From: Emiliania huxleyi CCMP1516
Lineage: Eukaryota > Haptophyta > Isochrysidales > Noelaerhabdaceae
DNA: 40,708 bases
Assembly: GCF_000372725.1 (NCBI RefSeq)
Contig: NW_005199036.1
Span: 51,599-92,306, forward strand
Direction: 5' to 3'
Positions 28,915-38,785 of the stretch are shown one piece after another (the first letter of the stretch is position 1; each line of letters starts with the position of its first letter). The notes under the pieces were generated by a model, which saw only the letters and a program-made list of their open reading frames with translations, was not told the DNA's origin and did not search any database. Position numbers and translations under genes: made by a program.

Positions 28915-29993
28915 CGGGCGGGCACGCAGAGCGTCTCGAGGTGTGCCGAGTGCTTGCGGCGCGTCTCGAAAAAGAATTTAAGGCCGGCGGGCGACGGCTA
29001 GCGCACCACACCCCTCTCCTTAAAATCCCTGTGTGGTGGCGGCGTGCCGTTCTCCCATCCCTCCCTTGGGGTTTTCCGTTTTCTTTCTTTCTTTCTGGCG
29101 CGCACTGGCACTAACACAGGTTACACCACGGGAGCCGCCTAAACGACTCCCGCGAGGACGGCGAGGCACTTAGCTCCGTGCACTCGACCGCCCTCGCCGC
29201 AGGCAAGCTCATTCACAATGTGCTCTGAAAAGAAGATAAATCGACTGGAAGACCAAGGCGCGCTTGGGAGTACGTTCGCGAAAAGAACTCGCTCTTTCAC
29301 AAAAACACAACCCCGGACCACAAGACGAACAAGCACAGACACGATTCTCGATTCACCAAAAAAAATCTGTTGCCGCCGGGCGCCGGCGCACGGAAAAAGA
29401 AGTTTATTACAAAGCTCCCTCGCACAACACTGGGCACGGGACTGGCGCGGAAAAAGACTTTTACAACAAAACTCCCTCGCACGGAAAAAGAAAACTGAAA
29501 CCACGCTCACAATGACGTGTGAGTGTTAGAGTTGTTTGGTATTGCTAAAAATCTCTCTCTCACACGCTCGCCCACACACACCCATGCAATCCTAGTGTGG
29601 ACGTGTTCTACTACTACTCCCGAGGGGCGGTGTTAACACGTTTGAACACCTCTCGACACCGTGTGTTAACGTTAGTCCACCAATCCCTGTAAAAACTCTG
29701 GCTAGGGGTTCGAGGTGGCCCCCACCCAGGGGCCGCCCATCAAAGGGACTGCGGCAGAAGACGCCCAATCTTGCACAGAACCATAATACTTCTCCAAGCT
29801 TCGGCGGTTAGTGGTGCACGTGCCTCCCCGTGTTTATGTATGTAAAGAGTGAATGCAGAAGATCGGACAGGGGAGGGACGCGGCCAGAAAGAGGGCGGGC
29901 GCCGAGGTTCGAAAGCCGGCGCTTTCGCGCGTTCGAAGGGGCTTTGCACGGAGTTTGTGCGAAATTTGCGGTTGGCCTTCGCCCTGCGGCGAG
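28915..29993. other. Intergenic region, no gene seen
   Basis: Between the TRM5 start and the Tudor-like ORF. It contains pyrimidine-rich runs (29068-29095), A-rich sequence (29220-29400) and copies of the CTCGCACAACACTGGG motif (29419-29434; partial at 29473). The open frames here are low in complexity. No RNA gene could be supported. Confidence 0.5.
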
Positions 29994-30623
29994 ATGGCAC
30001 CGCAGGCGGCGTGCGTGCACGAGGGCGGCGGCGTCGAGCGCCGAGCAGCACACCACGAGCGCGAGCGGCAGCGCAGACAACGCGAGGCAGCGGGCGGCAC
30101 GACCGAGCCGGCGGCGGAGGAGGCGATGGACGTCGAGGCGGTGAGCGCCGCGGACGTGCTGGCCGGCGTGGAGGAGAGCGGCCCGAACTACGCCCTTCCG
30201 ACGGCGAGGGAGGGCCAGAGGGAGCGGCGGGAGCGGCTGCGGGTGGACGAGACGGCGAAGCAGGCGGGGCACACCATCGTGGAGACGGGAACGCACGTCG
30301 AGATCCTGGGCGAGCAGGGCTTGTGGTGGCCGGCCACCATCGCGGGGCGGGAGGCGGACGTGGACGGCCGGCTCGTGCACGAGGTCGAATACGACGGCCA
30401 CCAGGGCGAGCAGTACTGGCACATGCTTGACGACGAGCAGTGGCGGCGCGCGACCGCGATGCCGACGCCAGCCGACGGCACGAATGTGGCGTTTGTGCCC
30501 CGTTTGTACCGCGTCCCGTGCCCCCGATGTTTTCTGCTCCATGAAAACGGCGGAGCTATTCTCGCGTCCACACCACACACCTTGCTCCAACGTGGACACG
30601 CCCATAGCTGGGGACACTACTAG
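29994..30623 (+). CDS. Small protein with a Tudor/Agenet-like domain
   Basis: A 209-residue frame from the ATG at 29994, open further upstream without a better start. The N-terminal 80 residues are Glu/Arg-rich and probably disordered. The stretch THVEILGEQGLWWPATIAGR, followed by RLVHEVEYDGHQGEQYWHML, has the strand pattern of Tudor/Agenet/MBT-type domains (W.PA.I..., then V.YDG..GE..W). These domains bind methylated histones or other modified peptides. The C-terminus (VPRLYRVPCPRCFLLHENGG) has a C-x2-C and ends at 30623. It may be a stand-alone gene, an exon of a longer one, or part of a mobile element. I cannot tell which. Confidence 0.5.
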   Translation: MAPQAACVHEGGGVERRAAHHERERQRRQREAAGGTTEPAAEEAMDVEAVSAADVLAGVEESGPNYALPTAREGQRERRERLRVDETAKQAGHTIVETGTHVEILGEQGLWWPATIAGREADVDGRLVHEVEYDGHQGEQYWHMLDDEQWRRATAMPTPADGTNVAFVPRLYRVPCPRCFLLHENGGAILASTPHTLLQRGHAHSWGHY

Positions 30624-31877
30624 GTCACGCATGGCATCAGAAAGAAGTGTTCCATTGCACATGCACGGCATGCACATGTACATGTATCTCTGGGCCCCGA
30701 AAGGCGAAAGGCATCTCTGTCTATCTAGCAGCGTCGTTCGCATGCGCCCTCCCCTCCTGGGCGCAAGCGCCTCACGTCTCGACAGATAAGCTCTTGGGTG
30801 TGACGAGACGAGCGAGTTCTTCGCCATCGCAGCGCGCAGCAGGCCGAACGCCGCAAACAGCCGGAGGCAGTAGGCCCGCGGGAAAAGAAACCTGAAACCA
30901 CGCTCGATGAGGTCTACCTCGAATCACCCCCCCGCCCCCCTGGCGAGTACAGACCGCGCCTCACTTTTTCACAGGGGGGCATCCGTCTGGAAAAAGGAGC
31001 CCCCCGGCTTTTCGCTGCGCATGCTCGAGCCCCCCGGCGAGGGCTTGTGCTGTGAATAGCAGGCGTGGTCTGTACTCGCCAGGGCGGCCGCAGCGGAGCC
31101 CGCCGCAGCGGAGCCGCCGACCGCGTGGCTGCTGCTCGAGCGAGTCGAGTCGGGTCGAGGTCCTACTGTGTGAATTCGCGGAGCGAAGAAAATTTTAAAC
31201 GGAATACGTCCATTTTTGGAGCTTGGAATACGGCGTATTCCATGGAATACGTGGAATACGGGTGGAATACGGCAGAATACAGGCCTCTGGGAGGTCATTT
31301 GGAATACGTGGAAAACGTATTCACACGTAGGGTCGAGGTGGATGCCTGAAGGCGAAAAGTCGGGGCGGAGCGCGGGGCGGAGTGAGCGTGTGGATCATGC
31401 GCGTCGTGCGCGAATCGTGCGTTTGGGGACTCGGGATAAAAAGAAAAACAAAAGCGAAGAAAAAACAAGCCGCGGCCCCCAGCCACAGCGTGAGGGTACC
31501 CTCTGAGGTGGCTAAGTGAGGGTCTCTGACCCACCCAAATAGTGCTCTTTAACCTACGGAGGCCTTTGGGGGCGACCCGGGGGCACCTCGGGGTCGCAGT
31601 AGCCCCTGACGGTCGAAACCGGACCCCGGACCGAAACACGTTTCGTGCGGTGGTGGAGTGGGACCGGATTCTCGCCCTTCTGGGCGCGGGGACGGGGCCG
31701 GGGGTGGCAGGCAAGTAGTAATATGCCTTTAGAAGGTCTCGAGGGACACACACACTCTCTCGCGCCCCCCCACCCACACGCTCTGGTGGTGAGGGCTCGA
31801 CGCGCCCAAAATTCGGCGAAATCTACGCCGGACCCGCGACACATGGATCGCCCCACGTCGCGCTTCAGATCAGCCCC
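30624..31877. other. Intergenic region with GGAATACG repeat
   Basis: No credible gene. The block 31200-31320 contains seven or eight copies of GGAATACG-type units, some in inverted orientation (CGTATTCC). The rest contains low-complexity G/C-rich frames and short A-rich segments (31435-31470). Confidence 0.6.
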
Positions 31878-32010
31878 ACATATGCCACTCTTTGTGTCGC
31901 CAGAGAAGCTGGTGCGCAGCCGAGCCCTGCACGCTCTGCTCCGCATCGCGTACGAGGAGGGCTGGTGGCGCTGCGTCGCCATCGACGAGGCGCACTGTGT
32001 GGACTCGCGC
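31878..32010 (+). pseudogene. RecQ-type DEAH helicase fragment
   Basis: The frame encodes MPLFVSPEKLVRSRALHALL followed by GWWRCVAIDEAHCVDS. This matches motif Ia/II of RecQ helicases (Y.TPEKL...L..L, then ..AIDEAHC). The expected continuation (S.WGHDFR) is absent: the frame runs on into Pro/Ser-rich sequence at CVD|S. A donor-like GTGGAC follows DEAHCV, so this could be one exon of a gene whose other exons I do not see. No Walker A motif is visible upstream. A pseudogene fragment seems the most likely reading. Confidence 0.5.
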
Positions 32011-33010
32011 CTTCTCTCTCCTACTCTCCGCCCCCATTCTCGCCGCACGCTCTCCCCTCTCTCCCCCCCAGAATACTACTCTCATCCTCTCCCTCCCGAT
32101 CCCGACCTCTCCCTTCCCACGCCACAAGGCTCCATCTCCGCACTACTTCAGCAATTAACCTAGAACGCTTGATCTGCTCCTCGAGGCGCACCTCGTCAGC
32201 CCTCCTCGATGGGCTATCTCTCCGTCTATCCCCCTCGTCCTCCACGCTACTCGAGGGCTTGTTGCGATCTCACTAGCGGCTCGCATCGCACCTGTTATAG
32301 CAGGCTCTATCCCCGCAAGCACTAGCGCGGCTGGCCACCACTCGTCGTCCTCGTGCGCTGAGGGCATGTGCTCCTCGCACCACCTCCGCTCTGCCTCTCG
32401 CGCACTTATCCCCCCCAGTGGCTCAAGTGCCCGGCGTGGCTGTCGGAGACTCCGTGCGGCTGCGCGATGCGCTTTGCCAGCACTCTCGAAAGTCGGATCT
32501 ACCCGCTTACTTGAAGAAAACAGGCCAGAGGAAAGCCCAGATTCTTTTTTTACCTAAAAGAAAGAAAGAAAGAAAACATACAACCCAAGCAGTGTTGTGC
32601 GAGGTTGGTAAAATTCTTTTTTTACGAGGATCTCCGTTGCGCCTGTGCTTTGTGCTCTCACGAGCGGCCGCCGCTGTGCGCTGAGGCGTACGCAGCTCGG
32701 CGTGAGAGCGGCGGCGGCGGCGGCAGTCTGACAGCGTCCTCCGCCGCGTCCGCCGCTGCACCGCGCTCTCGACTTCATGCACTGCCAGCGGCCTCGCCGT
32801 CGTCTGCTGCGGCGGCGCTGCAGCGGCGGCTCACAGGTAGGATGCAGCGGCGGCGCTGCGATGGCAGCCTGGTCGCTGCATCCGCCAACTCCACGAGCTC
32901 TCGCCGCGCTGAGCGCCCTTCAACCGCAACCGCAGATGCGAGCGAGCAGGCGGCGGGGCCCTTAGCTCCTACTAACTTGCTGCAGGCAGGCGTGACATTG
33001 GCGCGGAACG
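32011..33010. other. Intergenic region, no clear gene
   Basis: CT-rich sequence (32020-32140), an AAAGAAAGAAAG run (32555-32575) next to two TTTTTTT runs, and a partial AGTGTTGTGCGAGG motif (32591-32604). First exons of the homeodomain gene may lie in 32640-33000, but I cannot define them. Confidence 0.45.
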
Positions 33011-33953
33011 ATGGAGTCGGACGACTGCAAGCGGCAGTTGCCGACGACGCCGGCTCCCGGGTATTTCAACCCCCCGCCCAAACTCGCATCGTTCGCTCGG
33101 GGCGCGCACGACCCACCCACTCACGCCGCTCCGCGCTCCGCCCCACTTTGGCCTTCAGGCATCCAGCTCGACTCGGCTCGCCTCGCTCGAGCAGCGGTGG
33201 GACGGTCGGCGGCTCCGCTGCGGCGCCGCCGCCGCCGCTTACTTCAACTACCTTCGAGACGGTGCGCTGCTGCTTGCATCTCGGCCTGTCCGAGGCGTTC
33301 TCCCCTGTCCTGCTTCCTCTCTCTCAGCCTGGCTCGCTCCCTGCCTCCCTCAGGCGGCAGTCTCGGCGCCGACAGGAGACGGCCCCCCCCCCCGCCCTCA
33401 GCCAAAGTTCAAGCGGACGAAGATCTCGAAGCCGATGTTGCTCATCCTGACGCAGCATTTCGGTCCGCGCCGGCCCCGCCCGACGCTCCACACCGCACAG
33501 CACGCTCGCCGGCCGCCGCGCCGCCCGAGCTCCTCCACCCGCCCAGTCCCACCCCCCCACCCCCCTCCCCGTCCCGCAGAGTCGGACCCGCTGCCCTCGT
33601 TCGAGGAGCGGCAGGCGCTGGCGCAGCAGCTCGACATGACGCCGCGCTCGGTGTGTGTTTGGTTCCAGAACCAACGCCAGCGCTTGCTCAAGCTGCAGCG
33701 CCAGGCGGAGGGCGCGGAGGCCTCGCAGCGCCACGAGCCAGCGTCCGGCATGTCGCAGTTCGTCTCCGCCGGCGACGAGCTGCCGCTGCCGCTGCTGCTC
33801 TTTAGTTGGGCTGCCCGTGAATCCCCTTGGAACCTTCCTGCAGGCGACGAGGAGCTGCCGCCGCTGCTCGTCGACACGTGTGGCAGCGAGGGCGGCGTTG
33901 CTGGCGATTGTTGCAGGAGCGGCGACAAAATCCCCTTAGCGTTGTGGCTTTGA
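33011..33953 (+). CDS. Homeodomain protein
   Basis: Two exons reconstruct a homeodomain. The first gives KFKRTKISKPMLLILTQHF (N-terminal arm and helix 1). After a GT-AG intron (33463-33579) the second gives ESDPLPSFEERQALAQQLDM, then TPRSVCVWFQNQRQRLLK (recognition helix, with the invariant W, F, N and R). Such proteins are DNA-binding transcription factors. The intron lies in the loop after helix 1. A second intron (33772-33843, 72 nt, GC-AG) carries a duplicated exon start (GGCGACGAG.CTGCCG). The frame ends at 33953. The 5' part is uncertain: the ATG at about 33011 (MESDDCKRQLPTT) and the frame encoding LEQRWDGRRLRCGAAAAAYF (33190-33260) are candidates for earlier exons. Confidence 0.65.
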
Positions 33954-34023
33954 ACAGGCGACCGGGCGCTCTTGCGGCGGCAGAGGGCCGTGAGGCTTCT
34001 TGAGAGGCGGTGCGCGCTCAAGC

Positions 34024-36684
34024 CATGCTCGCGCCCCCGCCACGCCCGTCGGCCAAGTCCGGCCGGCATCTCATCGCCACATAGCCCGCGCCCACGCACA
34101 TTTTGCTTTGCGACCGCAGCTCGCGACGCCCACTGCGTGGGACAGTTTTCCGCGCGCTCAATGCCTTGCGCGCCCCTCGCGTGCAGGCGTTCGCAGGAGA
34201 GGCAGGCGCGACTTGTCGAGCAAAAGGCGGCGAAGGAGGCGGCGCAGGCTGCTCAGCCTGTGCCTTCCCTCGCTCGCACTTCACGCGCCGCTCGGCCTGC
34301 CGCACCGAATCGCGCCCTCCTCCTCCCTCCGCCCGCGCCGCCGCGGCCATGCCCCACCACGCCGGGACTCCTCCGCACCGCAGGAGAAGCTTGTCGAGCA
34401 AAAGGCGGCGAAGGAGGCGGCGGAGCAGGCTGCTAAGCCAGTGCCTTCCCTCGCTCGCACTTCACGCGCCGCTCGGCCTGCCGCACCGAATCGCGCCCGC
34501 CTCCTCCCTCCGCCCGCGCCGCCGCGGCCATGCCCCGCCACGCCGGGACTCGTCCGCACCGCAGGAGAGGCTGGCGCGACTTGTCGAGCACAAGCAGGCT
34601 GCTCAGCCTGTGCCTTCCCTCGCTCGCACTTCACGCGCCGCTCGGCCTGCCGCACCGAATCGCGCCCTCCTCCCCCCTCCGCCCGCGCCGCCGCGGCCAT
34701 GCCCCACCACGCCGGGACTCCTCCGCACCGCAGGAGAAGCTTGTCGAGCAAAAGGCGGCGAAGGAGGCGGCGGAGCAGGCTGCTAAGCCAGTGCCTTCCC
34801 TCGCTCGCACTTCACGCGCCGCTCGGCCTGCCGCACCGAATCGCGCCCTCCTCCCCCCTCCGCCCGCGCCGCCGCGGCCCTGCCCCGCCACTCCGGGACT
34901 CCTCCGCACCGCAGGTGAAGCTGTTCGACGCGAAGTTCGGGAAGGGCACCTTCTCAACGACGTTGGAGACGCACGTCAGCGAGAGGTGGACCAAGGGCAG
35001 CTTGCGCTACGTCTTTTGCCTCGGCCCGCAGAGCTCGCCAGTGCTCCGCCAAGGGCTGCAGCAGGTGAGCATCACCGGCCGGGCTCGCGGCGGTGTGATT
35101 GCGGCCAAGAAGTTCTACCTGGCCGGCGCCACGAAGCCGGAGGCCGAGGCTTCGCTGCGGGCGGCCGACGTCGCCACCGCGTGCATCGGGCGGGAGCGGC
35201 TGCACAGGCTCAAGGCCGAGGCGGCTGCGGTGGCGCGCAAGCACGACGAGGCGAGCGTGTGCAACGCGCTGCTCGTCGTCATGTGCGGCTTGTATGCCAA
35301 GCCGGCCGGCGACGACGAGGTGGTTGCGGCCGTGCGGCGCTTCGATCTGCCGCGCGACGCGACGCCCGACATGGCGCGCCCCGGGGGGCCCACCTCACCA
35401 GGTAGCGGGTGAGAGATTGGGTTAACCCGCGCCCCGCGCCTTGCACATAGGCGGGGCGAGTGGTTGCCTACGCGGACGAGTGCATGGAGCGGCTTCGCAA
35501 GAAGAAGAAGAAGGGGAAGAAGTGCAACGACTGGCGGCTGTGCCTTCGGGCAGCGATGCGCGTGCGCGAGAGCGGCGGCTCGCGGCGCGAGGCGGGGGCG
35601 GCGGGCGAGGACGCGGCGCGAGCGCACCACGCGTACTGCGAGGCGTCGCTGCAGGCCGCCGTCAAGGAGGCGGAGCGGGAGGCGAGCATCGTGGCGTCGT
35701 CGCACAGCGTCCCGCTCGATGTGTGGCAGGACCACCGCAACACCGTCGACGAGCTCCTCTACTGCCACGGCATCGCCACCGTCTCGAGCGGCGAGCTGGC
35801 TGACGAGGAGCTGGAGCTCGCCGAGCTGCTGGTCGACGACTCCCACGCCGGAGAGCTGCTGGAGCGCGAGCTGCAGGAGCTGCGCCGCATCGAGGCGCGC
35901 GCAGTCGGCGTTTACGGCGCTACCGGGAGTCGCACCCCGATGCCCCGCCCGTGCGCTGTCAATAGGTTTGGGCCGAGGTGGAGGTCGAGCCGGAGGGCGA
36001 GCCGGTGTGTGCAAAGATCGGGTTGTTTCCCGCGATGCAGGCTTGTAACGTTTTACCTCGAGTCATTAGGTGCGCTGCTGGGACGCGGAGCTGGTGTACG
36101 AGGCGCACTTGCTGGTGCACGCGGCGCTGCTGGCACGTCTAGAGAGCGGGGCGGTTACGACACCGGGCTCTCACGAGTGCAACTACCTGGGTTGGGTCCG
36201 CGACATCGTGAGCACCGGCGCGCAGTTCGCGGGCGCCGTTGACGACGACGACTTTGTCCGGTCCGTGCGGGACATGACATACCTACGGCTGAGCTTTGCT
36301 CAGGCGAGCCAGTTGCTGTGCACGCGCCGCATTGCGCACTGGGCGCGGCTCGTCCAGGTGCACGGCGGCGGCGATCGCCCCCTCGAGGCGATCGCCGCCT
36401 TCGCCGCCGTCGGTGCGAAGCCAGCGTCGTTGCGCGACCTCGTCCAGTACCCGCGCGGCCTCGACCCTCGCACGACGCTAGCAGCGATCGAGCGCATCGG
36501 CGTCAGTTTGCGAGCCGGATGCTACCCCCATCTGGCCACGCAGCTTTACACGAGCGCCATGGATGTGCCAGCCGTCGTGGTAGGGGCGGTGGGCGAGGAG
36601 GTGGAGGAGGAGGAGGAGGAGCTGGGAGAGGACAATATGGAGAGTGACGCCGAGAGCGAGGACGAGGAGAGCGGGGGGGAGTAG
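34024..36684 (+). CDS. Unknown protein with repeated coiled-coil exons
   Basis: The 5' end is unresolved; an ATG at 34024 is only a candidate. From about 34197, short exons encoding LVEQKAAKEAAEQAA-like, coiled-coil-prone peptides alternate with near-identical introns. The unique part starts at 34915 (KLFDAKFGKGTFSTTLE, RWTKGSLRYVFCLGPQSSP). It continues over introns 35374-35450 (GC-AG), 35904-35965 (GT-AG) and 36041-36069 (GC-AG, 29 nt). Later parts are a Lys-rich patch (ERLRKKKKKGKKCNDWRL), helical Ala/Glu-rich segments, VRCWDAELVYEAHLLVHAAL, and an acidic tail (EEVEEEEEELGEDNMES). The basic patch and acidic tail suggest a nuclear or nucleolar protein. I recognise no family. The stop is at 36682-36684. 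Confidence 0.6.
34197..34914 (+). repeat. Four tandem exon-plus-intron duplications
   Basis: Units are 34197-34383, 34384-34564, 34565-34733 and 34734-34914 (187, 181, 169 and 181 bp). Each starts GAGA(G/A)GC after CGCAG and carries the short exon CTTGTCGAGCAAAAGGCGGC plus codons. It then carries an intron of about 130 bp with TGCCTTCCCTCGCTCGCACT and CCACCACGCCGGGACTC, ending CACCGCAG. Unit 3 lacks about 12 bp of exon. Confidence 0.9.
36041..36069 (+). other. Candidate 29-nt intron
   Basis: The stretch between GCGATGCAG and GTGCGCTGCTGGGAC starts GC and ends TTAG. Removing exactly 29 nt joins the frame ending ...LFPAMQ to the long frame VRCWDAELVYEAHL, which stays open to 36684. Without removal the upstream frame meets a stop near 36140. 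A frameshift or a sequencing error is the alternative. Confidence 0.6.
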
Positions 36685-36747
36685 GCGTGTTTGTACTCGG
36701 GCGACGCTCGCGAGGTCTCTCTAGACGAGCGCCGCAGCGGGCCGCAT

Positions 36748-36811
<64 letters not shown>

Positions 36812-37695
36812 CTCAAGGCAGAGCTTGCAAGCGTAAGAAGAAAGAAGAAAGAAATAATCCACAACACCTCAAGTGCGGAAACGGGGCCCCGGCTCCACTA
36901 CTCTCCACTAGCACCGACTTCCCGATCTAAAAGCCGGTCTAGCAGATTCGGAGAGATCCCGGGTGCACCGGAGCCCACCCAAGGGGGCCCGGGAAGGGTC
37001 ACGCTGGCGCTTAGACGGCCCCTCGCGGCGCCACGGCGGTACCTTCCGGTCCGCAGGTGTTACATAGCATAAACACCGTCCGTGCAGGGCTCCTAGGCCA
37101 TCACTGGGTCCACAGTGGACGGACACACAGCCTCAGCCGGCCCGGCGGGCTCCCGACCAGAGCCCGTCCGGAGGCCACAAACGGACACTCTACCGAACTT
37201 TACGCCCCTAGACAATCCACCCCGACTAGCATACGGTGTCGTCCCGACCGCCCTGCGGCCCCAGCTACCAGCTGGCGCCGCTCGGCCCGGCTGGAGGCGC
37301 CTGGGGCGCCCAAAATCGCGGAGCCGGCGACGTCCTCCGGCCAGCAGCCGGATCGGGCGTCCGACCCGCCCCCTCGGCGACCCGAGATGGTCTCCCCGAC
37401 CCCCGAGGCTTGGCGCACCGCGGGAGGGGGGCGGCCCAGCCACCCTGCACCGCCCAAGCCGCCCTCTGCAAGCCCAGGCGCGCCGTAGAGAGTGCCGACG
37501 CGATGTCGACGATTTTGGCCTGCGAGACGGGGGCGAGGAGCGGTGTGAGGGCGCCATGTGCCCGGGCGACGGGCTAAGGGGCCGCTACACGGGCCGCAGA
37601 GCTCACCAGCGCCGGCACGGTGGCTTGATTTATCGCGCCATATTTTTCTTTTTTCTTTTTTGTCTGTAAGCGCACAGCAACGGCCTCACCATGGC
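36685..37695. other. Intergenic region, no gene seen
   Basis: After the acidic-tail gene comes a GA microsatellite, then about 850 bp of GC-rich sequence. Its overlapping Pro/Arg/Gly-rich frames (37060-37560) have no recognisable domain. I found no tRNA or rRNA signature. Confidence 0.55.
36749..36809. repeat. (GA)n microsatellite
   Basis: A perfect GA tract of about 60 bp, 65 bp after the stop of the preceding gene. It is the same motif as at 18507-18621. Confidence 0.95.
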
Positions 37696-37934
37696 TCGCG
37701 CGGCAGACGAACGGATGCAACCAGGCGTGCGCAGAGAGTGGTGGTCTGGAGAGGATGGCGCGAGCGGCGTGCGCGCGGGAGTGGCCGGCAGCGTGGCGAC
37801 AGCACTGGCGGCTGCTGGCTCGGCGGGCTTCCAAGGCCGGCGCTCCTTGCGGGCTCCGGTGGGCACCGCGGCGGCACCCTTCCGCCATCTAGCTTTGTGG
37901 CACCCCCCCCCTCTCTTGGCGCTTTCTTAGTGCC
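37696..37934. repeat. Dispersed repeat, copy 2
   Basis: About 239 bp, the direct-orientation partner of 724-951. The copies share the block order and most bases, with small indels. Just after it lies CCAGTGTTGTGCGAGGGAG, a motif also found near 25772, 29419 and 32591. Confidence 0.8.
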
Positions 37935-38785
37935 CAGTGTTGTGCGAGGGAGTTTTGTTGTAAAATTCTTAACCTGTTTAAATTCTTAACCTAGAGTAGA
38001 TGTTAAGTCTGTATTTTGTGTATTTGGACTTGGGCTAAAAACACAGTGTATTTTGTGTATTTGCTCCCACAAAGCCAGGATACACACTCGATGGGGACCA
38101 CTAGATCCTACCAGCGCGCCGCAGGCGAAGGAAAATCATAGTCTGAGGGTTAGGTTTCTGGAGCCTCGGGTGCTTTTACGCTTTTGATCGGGTCATTGTA
38201 AAACGGCAGCTTGTAAATAAATAAAACGGACACCTAGTACCCGGGAGGAGGGAACTTCGCTCAGGATGTGTGGCAGTCAGTTTGGCTGAGTGTCTTGTCT
38301 TGTGGTTCTGTGTGTCGCTCCTGTGTGACCGTCATCGCCCGTCTAGCGTCCACCCATACCGCGTTGGTGTCCCAGTCGTTGGTCGGACTGTGTTTCGCCT
38401 TCCCATCAATCAATCAAGGAGGAGGTGGGCAGGGGGCTTGGAGTCAGTTGTCGGAGGAGGTGAGAGATGAGCTAACGCGGCCTCTGAGAGTGGAGTCGGG
38501 GCGTACGGGCTCACTCACCGGGGGAAGACCAGTTGCAGGGGCAACCGGACCACCGCGACCTTCGACAGGGAGGGCCACGCCTCCCCGAACCTGGAGAGGA
38601 GCCGGCGGAGGGGGGGGGGCGAGCCAAGGACTATAGAGAGGCCGCGGGTGCGGGCACGACTCGCTGACCAGGGAGAGCGGGCTCGACCTCCCTGCGAGGG
38701 GAGCCGAAAAATAAAAGAAAACCCCCGTGAAAAAGGTGGTGATGACACTATCACCTCGGGGTGCACTGGTCATCAGCGCCACTTG
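37935..38785. other. Intergenic region upstream of the F-box gene
   Basis: A/T-richer sequence for this window (37960-38240), with TGTATTTTGTGTATTTG repeated twice (38008-38024 and 38047-38062). The part nearest 38786 probably contains the promoter and 5' leader of the F-box gene. No gene is recognised. Confidence 0.5.

Noticed and set aside
29690..29760. Possible tRNA T-arm (GGGTTCGAG)
   Set aside because: No matching acceptor, D or anticodon stems could be found around it.
36900..37560. Possible rRNA or structured RNA in GC-rich intergenic sequence
   Set aside because: No conserved rRNA blocks were recognised, and nothing supports a defined RNA.
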